DNA of 64,000 nucleotides from Hsuehochloa calcarea (GCA_036346395.1 CM070599.1:30557232-30621231); one strand, 5' to 3'. Counted from the first letter of the stretch, positions 34,256-45,100 are shown. Numbers and translations are program-made. Notes: a model not told the origin generated them from the letters alone.

Positions 34256-34934
34256 ACTTTGGAATTTTAGGAATGAATGAGTCTTTACACATATATGCCC
34301 AAATTCCAACAACCCCCCACCAATTCCAAAGTAAGAAGGAAAAAAGAATGATAAAGATTATTGTGCGAAAAAGTTATTGATATACCAGTCTTTCAGTGTA
34401 AGTCTCATACAGGTTGAACTTGCACCTAGAATAACAAGATTCATCTTCTCACAACTGATGAATAGACTATGCCTTGAATTCACGATCCTTTGTGATTAAA
34501 TTTCACTTGAAATCTCAACTGGTACTAGGCTGTCAAAGAACCTTGCCTAAACGAAGTATTATTTGGTTATGCCCCCTTATTTGCTCATGAGCTTTCTAGA
34601 TAATGCCTTAGTCTCGTGAACTGTGACCTTACAGTTAAGCTCAAGTAGGTGCATTCATTTTAGGTATCCTGTAGGCTAATACCTTTTTCCCTCGTTGGAC
34701 ACTAGAATACATTAAGACTTTTAGCCATCCTTCCATACAGTTGAGAGTACTTTGTCTGTTAGGACACGGGTACACATGTTATTATAATGTACTCTCTTGT
34801 TCAAACATTAACTTGTTTTTTCCATTGCCTAAGTCACTGGATCTCCGATTAAAAAGGTATGAATTACTGTTGAGTTGTAACTTCAATGGGCCTTATTCCC
34901 ATGTCCATAGACGCAACGGAAATCGTCTTCCGTG

Positions 34935-35516
34935 CTAGCCCCTTTGTGAAAGGGTCTGCGGATTTTTCTCAATGCGAATATAATTTACACTAATCACTCC
35001 GGAGTTTCTTAGTTTTCTGACAGATTTAAACTTACGCTCCACTCGTCTAGATGACTTCATGTTATCCTTAGTACCTGTAACCTTAATCAACATTGTTTGA
35101 TTATCACAGTACGTTAGGATTATCAGTATTGGTTTCTCAACCAGTTGTAAGTCCAACAGAAGATCTCTAAGCTATTCAGCCTCAAAAGTAGATATGTCTA
35201 GTGCTACAAGTTTTACTTCCATGGTTGACCTCGTCAATATGGTCTGTTTATACAACGTCCATGAAACTGCATCACCTACAAGGGTAAACACATATCCACT
35301 TGTAGCTTTGATCTCATCTGCATCAGAGATCCAATTTGAATAACTATATCCTTCTAATATAGATGGATACCTAGTATAGTGAATTTCATATGAGGTTGTG
35401 CCTCTCAAGTAGCGCAACACTCTCTCAAGTGCCTCCCAGTGATCATCTCCTGAATTAGAAGTAAACCAACTTAATTTGCTCACAGCAAATGATATGTCTG
35501 GTCTTGTGGCTCCCAA
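34935..35516 (-). pseudogene. Copia RNase H fragment
   Basis: The frame 35516-35172 reads TRPDISFAVSKLSWFTSN... through HYTRYPSILEGYSYSNWISD and TSGYVFTLVGDAVSW, the standard RNase H end of Ty1/copia pol. 35156-34935 continues in another frame with VEKPILIIL...CDNQTM...KDNMKSSR. Two or more frameshifts or stops separate the pieces, so it is a relic. Confidence 0.9.
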
Positions 35517-35618
35517 TGATCTACATAGTTTTCAATGAAGTGATAGATAAAGCTACTCACCCAACTACCCTCAATCTATTTTTATCTGTTCACTCCCTAC
35601 ATTTCTCAAAGAGAAATT

Positions 35619-36261
35619 TGTGCAGTAGGTTTCTAAACTTGCGAGGTTGTGCCAATTGGCTATCTGAATTCGTATTTTACTTTCTCAGCTCCCTAAATTT
35701 ACGATGTTGTGCCACTTAGCCCCCTGAACTTACATTTTATTTTTTCGGCACCCCTGAACTTACAAGGTTATACCATTTCGCTCCTTGAACTTGCGTTCAA
35801 GCACAAGTTCATTGGATGCGATGTTGGTAACTTCGTCCTTTCGAATCCGGTGGACTCGTGCCGCCCCGTTATGGCCATGTTCATCGTCCCCGTCACCACA
35901 CGTTTACAAAAATGGATTCTTCGGACCCGAGAACACAACGTGCTAGCGTCTTCGGTGAAGCTTCACCATCGCAGCTTACCGCCGTCCTCGCTCTTGCCTC
36001 CTCTGAATCGGCGATGTGTGTAAGAGAGAAGTACATTCCTAGAGGTGACGGAGACAATGAACATGGCAGGAACAGGGTGGCGACGAGTCTACCGGATTCG
36101 GGGGGGATGAAGTCGTCAGCATCACATCCGATGAATTTCACTTCAACGCAAGTTCAGAGAGCTAAGTTACACAACCTCGCAAGTTCAGAGGCTGAGAAAG
36201 TAAAATAAAAGTTCAGATAACTAAATGATACAACCTCACAAGTTCAATGATCTACAGTACA
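35619..36261. mobile_element. Long-inverted-repeat (fold-back) element
   Basis: The arms are mutual inverse copies. The left arm carries TAAACTTGCGAGGTTGTGCC, TGGATGCGATGTTG and GAATCCGGTGGACTCGTG; the right arm, read inversely, carries TTGAACTTGTGAGGTTGT, CGGATGTGATGCTG and GAATCCGGTAGACTCGTC. Each arm is about 250-290 bp with a short central spacer (about 35920-36000). No coding. It is a MITE/fold-back type element; superfamily not determined. Confidence 0.7.
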
Positions 36262-37028
36262 ATTTTCTCTTTCTCAAATATACCCAATTATACTTACGGG
36301 CACGTTACCACGTAGTCCCTAATTATCTAAAAGATGCAGACATAGCGTTGCTTTATAATGGAACTCATGTGCTAAAACGAGATTTTGAAATGATGGAATT
36401 CTATTTCATAAATGAGCCGGTGAGAATATTTAGTTGGTCTTTGTCTTGGCAAAATTACCTAAATTACCTCAGCAGTCATGGAACTATATATGGAAGCGAC
36501 AAGTTCATGTTTACCAACGGGAGTAGTTGGCTATGAAGCAGCTAGTGCAGGATTGGTATCCTCTGCTACTGCATTGGCACTGGTAGAAAAATATAGTACT
36601 GTAGCATTCGGCGCAGATCATAAGGGTAGTCGTGCCTTCTTCATTTGTTCGCTGTCTCTCGAGTTAGCTAGGGCTAGCGGCTGGTTTTGAGTCAACCCAT
36701 CGCTCTCATGTATCAAATTGAATAGTGGATGGTTTGTCTCGTGTCATCTTTTGATCAGTAGTTGAGGCACTCGTGAAGGCATGCATCGGACTTTCTCTAA
36801 TTGGTTGTGACTTGTGAGTAGCTCCAATGTTTTTGTCCGTGCAGTGCTATCTAAATATATCTATTACCCGCAGTATGGTACACTTGAACTACTCTGCGTG
36901 ATTAGTCGATGATTATTACGACGCTAATTAATCATCAAGTACTAAGTGCTTTTTGCATGCGTAATGATTGATACGTTCTTCTTACGTGTACAAACGCATA
37001 CACGATGTGGCGCGCATGGCAGTGGCAG
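36262..37028. other. Region upstream of the plus-strand transporter pseudogene
   Basis: No N-terminal transporter exon is recognisable. The frame 36478-36690 (+) has no known motif. The pseudogene exon begins at 37029 directly after a GCAG acceptor. Confidence 0.35.
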
Positions 37029-37531
37029 GCTGCGCCGGTGTACCTTGCGGAGACGGCGCCGGCCAAGCGGAGGGGCGCCTTCACGACGGGGTTCCAGCTC
37101 TTCCTCGGCATCGGCAACCTCGTGGCCAACCTGACCAACTACGGCACCACGCACATCCCGCGGTGGGGTGGCGGCTCTCCTCGGCCTGGCGGCGGTGCCG
37201 GCGTCCGTCATCCTGGTGGGCGCGCTGCTCATCCCGGATACGCCCAGCAGCCTCGTCGTGCGCGGGCGGGTCGAGCAGGCGCGCGCCGCGCTCCAGCGCG
37301 TCCGCGGCCGGAAGGCGGACGTGGACGCCGAGCTGGAGGACGTGGCGCCGTCGAGGTTGCGCGCGCCAACGAGGAGGGTGCGTTCCGGAGGATCGTCAGG
37401 AGGGAGGACCGGCCCCACCTGGCGATGGCCGTGGCGGTGCCGCTGTTCCAGCAGCTCACCGGGGTCATCGTCATTGCCTTCTTCTCGCCGGTGCTCTTCC
37501 AGACGGCCGGATTCTGAAGCGACGCCGCCCT

Positions 37532-37808
37532 TGTTAGGTAATATTTGTTGTGGCGGTTTCTGTTTAGAAGTTTAAGTTTGAATCACTATTGCGTTGCAAA
37601 CAGAGTCAGATTACTATAGCAGTCATAGTCCGAGTACTGTAGCAGTAGTTATGGCTATAAAAGGGTGATCATACGTAATCAGATTTTGTAAGAAGATTGT
37701 GAGTCAAAGCAATAGAAAAACTGCTTGTGCAACACCGAATTATTTATTGTCTTTCTTGAATATGTGTGTTTCTTTCAAGAGTAAGTTTTTCTTCAGTTTG
37801 TTTCAACA
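37532..37808 (+). repeat. 5' LTR of the cyclin-carrying element
   Basis: 277 bp, TGTTAGG...CAACA, with a TATA-like CTATAAAAGG near 37654. Confidence 0.93.
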
Positions 37809-37810
37809 AT

Positions 37811-37822
37811 TGGTATCAGATC
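37811..37822 (+). other. Primer binding site
   Basis: TGGTATCAGATC, two bases after the LTR; 11 of 12 positions match the initiator Met tRNA complement. Confidence 0.85.
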
Positions 37823-37940
37823 TCTAGATTCGAAACCCTAGTTGTTGCCCCGGGAGGGGTGCTCTTGACTCCCGGGGTGGCATATACGGCGTGGTGGCGG
37901 GTGTGACAGCGTCCCAGGGCGCGGAGGCGATCGCGAGTTT

Positions 37941-38335
37941 GTGGATGGAGACCTTAGCGGGGAGGAGGTCGAGCGCGGCTTGCCGCCGAGGCGGGATGGC
38001 GTCCGCGCCGCCAAGGAGGCCGAGCTCCGGGGCGACCTACTGCTCCTTCTTCCGGGACGTCGGCATCGGGCTTCGATTGTCTCATATTACAATCACAACA
38101 GCAATCGTGCTCTGCCATCATTTCTATCTCCACCAGTCACACGCCAAGAACGAGTGGCAGACTGTTGCAACTGTTTGCATATATCTTGCTTCGAAGATTG
38201 AAGACACACTTTGCCCATTACAACGTGGTGGTGTTGTGGCATATGAAACAATGTATTGAAAAGACCCTCATGTTGCTCGCAGAATCCAGCACAAGAAAGT
38301 TCTTGAGAAGCTGAAGGCCTTAATTTTGTTTAAAC
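37941..38335 (+). pseudogene. Captured cyclin-T-like fragment
   Basis: Cyclin-T binds CDK9-type kinases to promote transcription elongation. One frame reads SGEEVERGLPPRRDGVRAAKEAELRG; after a frameshift near 38030 it continues ATYCSFFRDVGIGLRL, ITTAIVLCHHFYLHQSHAKN and TVATVCIYLASKIEDTLCPL, the first cyclin box of plant cyclin-T. An in-frame stop at 38257-38259 is followed by KDPHVARRIQHKKVLEKLKALIL in the same register. About 130 consecutive residues are covered without an intron, suggesting copying from spliced mRNA. The fragment has the same orientation as the element and lies between its PBS and 3' LTR. It cannot encode a full cyclin. Confidence 0.88.
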
Positions 38336-38399
38336 CACACTACAAAGCTACGTAGAAGGTGTTGAAGACGGTGCATCTTGATGCCGATCATCGAAAGGT

Positions 38400-38790
38400 G
38401 AAGGCGAGGGACATTGAGAAGATGTGTTCGTCGTCCTGAGTCAAGTAAGTAGTGTTAAGTCCGGGACATCGAGGAGATGTGTTCGTCGTCTTGAGTCGAG
38501 TCCGTGCGTTACTCAAGTTGAAGTCGTGACCAACTTGAAGTTTGAGTACGAGTTGGGGCGCAAGTTGTAGTTGAGACCGACTGCCTTAATGAGTAAGATT
38601 CCAAGATGTGTTCAAATTGTGCCACCGTCTCCGGACAAATAAGTGTGAACCAAGTTGAAGTCGAGTCCAACTTGGAGTCCAAGACGTGTTCAAGTTGTGC
38701 TACCGTCTTCGGCCGAGTGTGTGGGAGGCATATTGAAGTTGAGTCCAACTGGCAATACACGAAATATAATAAGTACAATAAATATTATGG
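38400..38790 (+). repeat. Short tandem repeats in the cyclin-carrying element
   Basis: Two copies of a unit of about 55 bp containing GACATYGAGRAGATGTGTTC (38408 and 38466), then two copies of a unit of about 75 bp with GTGTTCAAGTTGTGCYACCG (about 38609 and 38688), each followed by TTGAAGTYGAGTCCAACT. Confidence 0.8.
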
Positions 38791-38796
38791 AGTGAT

Positions 38797-39065
38797 TGTT
38801 AGGTAATATTTGTTGTGTCCATTTATGTTTTAGAAGTCCGAGTCCGAACCACTGTTGCAAACAGAGTCGGATTACTATAGCAGTTCTAATCCGAGTACTG
38901 TAGTAGTAGTTGTGGCTATAAAGGGGATCATATGTAATCAGATTTTGTAAGAAGATAAAGTTAAAGCAGTAGAAAAGCTGACTTGTGCAACACTAAATTA
39001 TCTTTTTTTTTTTTGAATATACGTGTTCCTTTCGATGACAAATTTTTCTTCGATTTATTCCAACA
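38797..39065 (+). repeat. 3' LTR of the cyclin-carrying element
   Basis: 269 bp, partner of 37532-37808, with substitutions and small indels, including a longer T run at 39003-39014. Confidence 0.93.
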
Positions 39066-39662
39066 GCGCTGATGGGCGCCGTGAACCTGGGCTCCACCCT
39101 CGTTTCCATCCTCACGGTGGACCGATACGGTCGCAGGCCGCTGTTCTTGGTTGGTGGGATTATAATGATCATCTGTCAGGTATAACAAAAAAACAAGAGC
39201 TCTACCTTGACTTTAAGCATATGGTTTCTTACACCGTGTAAATCGATTCAGAAAACAACATATCAAGAAAAAAAATAACAGAGAGAGAGACTTTTTATTG
39301 ACGTTACAACATTCTGACAGATTGTGTTTCTGCTTAATTAGGTCGCGGTTGCATGGATCATGAGGTCGCAGATCGGTCGGGACGGCGAGTCCACGATGGC
39401 GAGAGGCTACTCCATCGCGGTGCTGGCTCTGACGTGCGTCTTCTCGGCGGCGTTCGGGTGGTCGTGGGGTCCCCTGACGTGGGTGATCCCCGGCGAGATA
39501 TTCCCGGTGGAGATCCGGTCGGCCGGGTAGGGCATCAGCGTGGCCGTTAACCTCGGCGCCACCTTCGTGCTCACGCAGACGTTCCTCACCATGCTGTGCA
39601 GCTTTGAGTATGCCACGTTCATCTGCTACGCGATCTGGTCCCGTCATGACCGTGTTCGTGGT

Positions 39663-39838
39663 TGTTGATTTGTGATCCAAATTCTATACATCAATTAGAC
39701 CAGCTTCTGGACGAAGCGTAGCGGAGGTCCGTCGCCGGAGGTTTAGGGCCGGTTGAGAGGGTTTTCTACGTTAAATCTCGTGTCTCTCTGCAATTGATCT
39801 TGCTTTACTTCCTCGTTCCTCCGCCGTCTTTTGTAACA
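39663..39838. mobile_element. 176-bp solo LTR in the last transporter exon
   Basis: It starts TGTTGATT and ends TTTTGTAACA, and is flanked by perfect GTGGT duplications (39658-39662 and 39839-39843). Taking out the insert and one GTGGT joins the exon before LPETKG. Size and lack of interior indicate a solo LTR of a small (TRIM-like) element. Confidence 0.85.
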
Positions 39839-39963
39839 GTGGTGACATTTCTGCCGGAGACCAAGGGGTTGTCCCTCAAGGCATTGGCGCCGTCTGGGCG
39901 CGGCACTGGTACTGGGAGCGGTTCGTGCAGCCGCCGGCCAAGAACACGCGGAGGCCCTCGTGA

Positions 39964-40672
39964 GCTGATGATGTCTGCCTTTGCTGTGGTGGTGGTGGTT
40001 CAGTCGCTTTCTCCGACGTTTTTACGGAAAGTCGCTTTCTCGGACGTTCCGTGCATGTACGTTGGTATCCTCGTGTTGTGTTCATCATGTGGGGTATAGC
40101 AAAGAAAAAAATCATAATACTGTTTCGTGCAGTATTTTTACCGGATTTAATGACGTTTGTATTCTTCTCTTGTGAAAAAATGGTGCCGCTTAAGACTATG
40201 CATACAAATGCAATCAACACTCGCTTGTCTGTCAAGTTTGTGAATAGCTAGTCCAATTGATTTACTATCCCAAGTTGGGTGGCTAAAAGTCAACATTCAA
40301 ATAATCAACTACACCCTTCGACAAAAAAAAAACACTTATTTGAGTAAAAGATCATTTCAAGTCCTTTTACTTGAATTTGAGCAAAATGCCCAATTGGAAC
40401 GCACAAAATGAAAAACATAAGAATTGTATAGAAATGTCAGTGCAATCCTAAGCAATATAAAATTAGAGGTCTCATAGAAATCACGTACGGACCATATGAC
40501 TATATGAGTCTTGTGTGGTATTAGCAGACAACAGCTTCATCGTGATGACTGTTTCTTTGTTACAAAAGGTTATATAGCAAATTTTCCTTGAGGATCCCAT
40601 ATTTGCATAATTCCGTAAGCAGTTCGTAATAAACAAAATTATAATCTTATCAGAAAGCTACAGACAAATAAC
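39964..40672. other. Intergenic DNA
   Basis: AT-rich, with no supported gene between the transporter pseudogene and the tRNA. Confidence 0.4.
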
Positions 40673-40745
40673 GACTCCGTGGCCCAATGGATAAGGCGCT
40701 GGTCTACGGAACCAGAGATTCTGGGTTCGATCCCCAGCGGAGTCG
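40673..40745 (+). tRNA. tRNA-Arg (anticodon ACG)
   Basis: A 73-nt cloverleaf: acceptor stem GACTCCG/CGGAGTC, D-arm GGCCCAATGGATAAGGC, anticodon arm CTGGT-CTACGGA-ACCAG with anticodon ACG, T-arm CTGGG-TTCGATC-CCCAG, discriminator G. No intron and no encoded CCA. The TTTTTTT run at 40753 is a natural RNA polymerase III terminator. Internal A and B boxes (TGGCCCAATGG and GGTTCGATCC) are present, so the gene looks functional. Confidence 0.97.
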
Positions 40746-41700
40746 TCGTTATGTTTTTTTAAAAAAAATCTCTCTGCTATGACAATTGACAAGCAGGCTA
40801 CAGAAAGAAAATGTACTACTCAAATTTCAAATTTCCGTTTTCACTTTTTTTAAAAAAAAATCTCTCTGCTATGACAATTGACAAGCAGGCTACATAAAGA
40901 AAATGTACTACTCAAATTTCAAATTTCCGTTTTCACACATGGATCCCGCCGGTTACCGGCCTTACCGATCGGGTCCGATAACGGAAAACCTGGCTGGTTT
41001 TTCCCGATTTAGCAAATTCAAATTCTGAGTTCGATCCCCAGCGGAGTCGTCGTTATGTTTTTAAAAAAATCTCTCTGCTATGACAATTGACAAGCAGGCT
41101 ACAGAAAGAAAATGTACTACTCAAATTTCAAATTTCCGTTTTCACTTTTTTTTTAAAAAAAAAATCTCTCTGCTATGACAATTGACAAGCAGGCTACAGA
41201 AAGAAAATGTACTACTCAAATTTCCGTTTTCACACATGGATCCCGCCGGTTACCGGCCTTACCGATCGGGTCCGATAACGGAAAACCTGGCTGGTTTTTC
41301 CCGATTTAGCAAATTCAAATTCTAGTTTTCAAATTTTAAATAATTTTTAAGTAAATTTAAACGATTTTCATCCGGTTTTTTTCCGGTAAATCCGGTAACC
41401 AACCGGTGCGGAGTCGTCGTTATGTTTTTTTTTTTAAAAAAAAAATCTCTCTGCTATGACAATTGACAAGCAGGCTACAGAAAGAAAATGTACTACTCAA
41501 ATTTCAAATTTCCATTTTCACACATGGATCCCGCCGGTTACCAGCCTTACCGATCGGGTCCGATAACGGAAAACCTAGCCGGTTTTTCCCGATTTAGCAA
41601 ATTCAAATTCTAGTTTTCAAATTTTAAATGATTTTTAAGTAAATTCAAACGATTTTCATCCGGTTTTTTTTCCGGTAAATCCTGTAACCAACCGGTTATT
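40742..41700. repeat. Tandem duplication array that includes the tRNA 3' end
   Basis: Five copies of a block of about 95 bp (T/A run, TCTCTCTGCTATGAC, ...CAAATTTCCGTTTTCAC) start near 40753, 40844, 41057, 41150 and 41420. They alternate with copies of a second block (ACATGGATCCCGCCGG...CCGATTTAGCAAATTC). The third and fifth copies are preceded by the tRNA tail: 41023-41048 repeats the T-arm plus acceptor 3' strand with one change, and 41408-41416 repeats only GCGGAGTCG. This shows that the duplication endpoints lie inside the tRNA gene. Confidence 0.9.
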
Positions 41701-41735
41701 GTTACCGGCCAGTCACCGGTAAACTGGCCGGTAAC
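41701..41735. repeat. 13-bp perfect inverted repeat
   Basis: GTTACCGGCCAGT and ACTGGCCGGTAAC separated by 9 bp. It is the right edge of the ACCGGT-rich second block and may be the end of a small DNA transposon. Confidence 0.6.
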
Positions 41736-42166
41736 AAGATTTTTATCCTTGGTGTAACCACAAAACCTGCTCTACTTTGTTGCCAAAGATGCTCAATTCA
41801 ACCTGCCGAACACATCTATTGCATACACTCCGAATCAATTACCAGCGCAAAAATTGCTCTAAGCTAAAAATGACAAGTCTTTTCAAATGATGCCATATGC
41901 TCGCAAAATGAGTCCATGAAACTTATTGCATAGGTACTACGTGCGGAGAGATTAATACATAAGTAGCACAAAACAAGGATTTGATCACGCGCAAGTGTAT
42001 CAGATATGAGCCCGAGTCAGATTCTGCTGACTCTACATCATACTAAGGCTATGGTATCCAACATAATTAACATCTCAGGCACGATCAAGAACTGGGAGGT
42101 CAAGAAGAGCACATGCTCTTTGGAGACGAGGAACTAGCCAGTCCAGATTAGGGCAGTCTACGATTA
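41736..42166 (-). other. Downstream flank and 3' untranslated region of the DUF4057 gene
   Basis: No ORF. The part closest to the stop codon at 42167 would be 3' UTR on the minus strand. Confidence 0.4.
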
Positions 42167-45100
42167 TTAGATCAGAGCGATGCTGCTCTCCCCACCAGGG
42201 GGCTTCCGGACGCCGCCAAGGTAGTCCCGGGAAGCCGCCTTTCCATCAGCAAAGATGTCGTTGCCGCTCATCTCCTTCAGCTTCGCCGAGCTCAGAGACT
42301 TCTCACCTGAGGCAGGGGCAGCATCCTCTTTGAAGATGTTGTTGCCTGTCAGCTCTTGGAACTTCTGGTTGTGAATTTTCTTCGCTGTCTTCACTACAGG
42401 ATCCTCGCTGAATGAGATGTTGCTTGGACCTCCAGCAGGCTACAAAAGCATTCCAAATCATGCAAATTCAGAGGATGAAATATTAATGCTTACAGGATAA
42501 ATGACAACTAGATTTTATTGAATGATGGCAATGCAATGTGGTCACGAAACTAGGAAAATATCAAATAAAAATGACATTTTTTTCCTTTTTTAAAAATGAC
42601 ACATTGTTCTCTACAGTCTGCGCTGCTGTTAGGCACTTATTATGCAGGAGCTGATTTTTACATGAAAAATTTACAAATGCAACCAATTTGAGCATACTTA
42701 TAAGGCAATGGTAAAAGTGGCTTAAGTGCATTCATTCCCTGTACAACCAAGAGGAACAAAAAATCCCCTTTTGTAGTGCCCTAAAGAAAGGTGGTATGAA
42801 TTCCTATTTAACATATCTAACCAGCATTCTATTAAGCCTTGGGAAGATTCAGGTGATACTCCAAAACCCAAACTTGAAATTCCCCATTGGCCAACATTTC
42901 AACACGAACAGATTTTAAATTGCCATGCAGCATCTAGCATGTAATTAACATAGTATCGAAGCATGCAAATCAGCACCACGCAAGTACATCAAATGGGGAC
43001 CAATGGTGTGTGCATTACAGAATTATGCATGTGCACAATGAAAATTCGAATTAAATTAGCAGGGGATTCAAATATTTGCACCACTGGAGAACACTTAATA
43101 AATTAAAACATATAAATAATTGCACAAAATGAAATACAAGATTAAGAACATAATTTTTCCATGTTCAGCTATGTATGGTCAAACTTGAAATTTATCTTTT
43201 GTTCCTAAAGACACAAGTGAAGACATGAAGTGCCAACTCTCTATAATAAGCCTTTTATTGTTTGCCTGACATATGTACAGTAAATTTGGAATCAAAATGT
43301 AAACAGGAAGGTCATACTCCCATGTCACTTACGTTGGAAACTTTCACTGATGTGTGGACGCTTCTCGGTTGTGGAAGTGCAAAATCAAGATTTCCTTGTA
43401 GCTCCATGTTATGAGCAGCCAATGGCCTTGAAGGGATCTCAGGAGGCGGACCAAAGATATCACTCCCAGTGAGCTCCTTGCTCTTGGCTTCAGAAAGCTG
43501 CTTATTGATTTTAGCTTCAGCATCACTCTCCAGTGTACCACTAAGCTCTCGCTGCTTAGCCACCTCAGGCAATGAGGATGGCTTCTTTGGAGAAACACTT
43601 CCATCAGCACTAAATGAGATCTGACTTATTCCAGTTACAGTTTGCTGTCATGAAAAGGTTCATCAGTGAATTATATTGTTGGAAGAAATCAAAGATTGAG
43701 CTTTGGATTAATCACCCAAAAGGACAAAAAAAACTCTTGAGACATTAAGGGTTACAAACGTAAAACACAATAAAATATTCTTGCAAATATGCTTCTTTTC
43801 AAGTCTCAAACCAAATAACAGTTTATCTTAATAGAAAAAGTATGAGGTGTGTATTAACTTAGAACTCTGTCCATCAACACGTACTATAATATTAATACCA
43901 CCAGAAGCCACCACGATAATGCCAAGTGGAGAAAGACATACTCAACAAAAAGCGGGGCCAGGACATGTTTCTAAACAGGAAAAGTACCTGATACATCCTC
44001 ACAGAAGTTTTGTTAGCAGGATTTGAGGCCTCTGAATCACCATTTTCACTCTTTTCAGCAAATATCCCACTCCCATTCATTTCTTTCAACTTCGAGCCCG
44101 AGCAAAATTTCCTTTCGCTATAATAGATCAACAAGATTAGAGTTCAATGTATTCTATCTTCAAATAAGTATGGCATACGAATAAAAGAAACTTGACTGAT
44201 TTTTTTACCACTGAAAGCAAATGAGTTGCCTGTTAGACTTATTTTATGGTATATAAACCAATGAAGCCAGAAATAAGATGGACGGTCACATACCAGTATA
44301 CCACTAACTGCCAAACTTTTGCCCAGTCGACAGTAATATCACCGCATTCAGAAAATGCATATCTTCAACAATTTCAACTAGTACTATCTCTGTAAGAAAC
44401 CCAACTACAGCTTTATCATGCAAACCTAGGTAATTTCAAGCAGAGCCTGAAACCCATGCAAGAGATAACTTTCAAAAGCAAGACTGAAGGTAGATAAACT
44501 AGAGCATCTATTATGATGTGGCTACCAAGGGAAACAATCCATCACCAAATTCTCGAAAACTGGTTTTCGCAAATCATACACATAAAAGAGTCCATACTCT
44601 ACGAGGCTCATCGTAGTAAACAAAAAATTGCACGATAGTGAGTTTTTGAACAATTACCAGAGGTAATAATATAGAAAACAGAAAATGACACGGCCACAAT
44701 TGAAAGTCAGTACACAGAGTCACAGAGTCAGGCACCACATGACTCGACTTACTCAGCTAATTTCTGGTCTGTTTGTGGCACCCACGGCAGAAATATCCAA
44801 ATTTTGAATCAGACATATGCCGTTTGCATCACCCCCAAATCACTTTCAGGTATCATTACCAGTACTGCTAAAACTTGGACTCTAGCACCACCCATAATCC
44901 AGTACTAAGACGACAAATTTGGATACTAGCAGCATCGCATGTTTGCACTGAGAAACAAACACACGGTCCAGCCCCACATGAACCAACCGCCAGCTGCAAG
45001 CGACTACTCTCCAGCAACCCACCATGAGGAGGCGTCGCAAGCATTAAAATTTCCAGCTGCCACTTCTCGCAAAAACCAGAGCAACCCAACTAGCCGTCGT

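Larger units (their letters stand above)
33041..35530 (-). mobile_element. Truncated Ty1/copia element (3' part)
   Basis: The minus strand carries the C-terminal RNase H of a copia polyprotein (34935-35516), then an untranslated tail, a polypurine tract (GGTGGGGGGT, 34312-34321) and an LTR starting TGTTGGAATTTGGGC at 34311. The LTR extends downward and is interrupted by a 417-bp solo LTR. Everything upstream of RNase H (reverse transcriptase, integrase, gag, 5' LTR) is missing beyond 35530. The lower LTR end is not certain. Confidence 0.7.
37532..39065 (+). mobile_element. Small non-autonomous LTR retrotransposon with captured cyclin-T sequence
   Basis: LTRs at 37532-37808 and 38797-39065 both run from TGTTAGG to CAACA. 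The flanks GCCCT (37527-37531) and GCGCT (39066-39070) are a 5-bp target duplication with one change. The primer site starts at 37811. The 988-bp interior has no gag or pol; instead it holds a cyclin-T-like fragment and short tandem repeats. Movement would have relied on proteins of a full-length relative. The LTRs differ visibly, so the insertion is not recent. Confidence 0.93.
37029..39963 (+). pseudogene. STP-type monosaccharide transporter pseudogene with two retroelement insertions
   Basis: From the acceptor at 37028/37029 the frame reads AAPVYLAETAPAKRRGAF and the G-LVANLTNYGT motif of STP sugar/H+ symporters. A frameshift near 37170 moves to another frame (LLGLAAVPASVILVGALLIP), which shifts back near 37350 (FRRIVRREDRPHLAMAV, LFQQLTGV). 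A TGA replaces the expected glycine at 37515-37517. A 1.5-kb LTR element sits at 37532-39065. The exon resumes ([20 protein letters not shown]) to a conserved phase-0 intron (39180-39341). The last exon has FGWSWGPLTWVIPGEIFP, a TAG at 39528-39530, a frameshift near 39645, a 176-bp solo LTR at 39663-39838, and ends LPETKGLSLK, a further shift, then WARHWYWERFVQPP with a stop at 39961-39963. Helices 1-4 are missing. Sequence conservation is much better than in the minus-strand copy. Confidence 0.93.

Noticed and set aside
36942..37418. 158-codon minus-strand frame opposite the transporter pseudogene
   Set aside because: It is a GC-rich antisense shadow of the STP exon.
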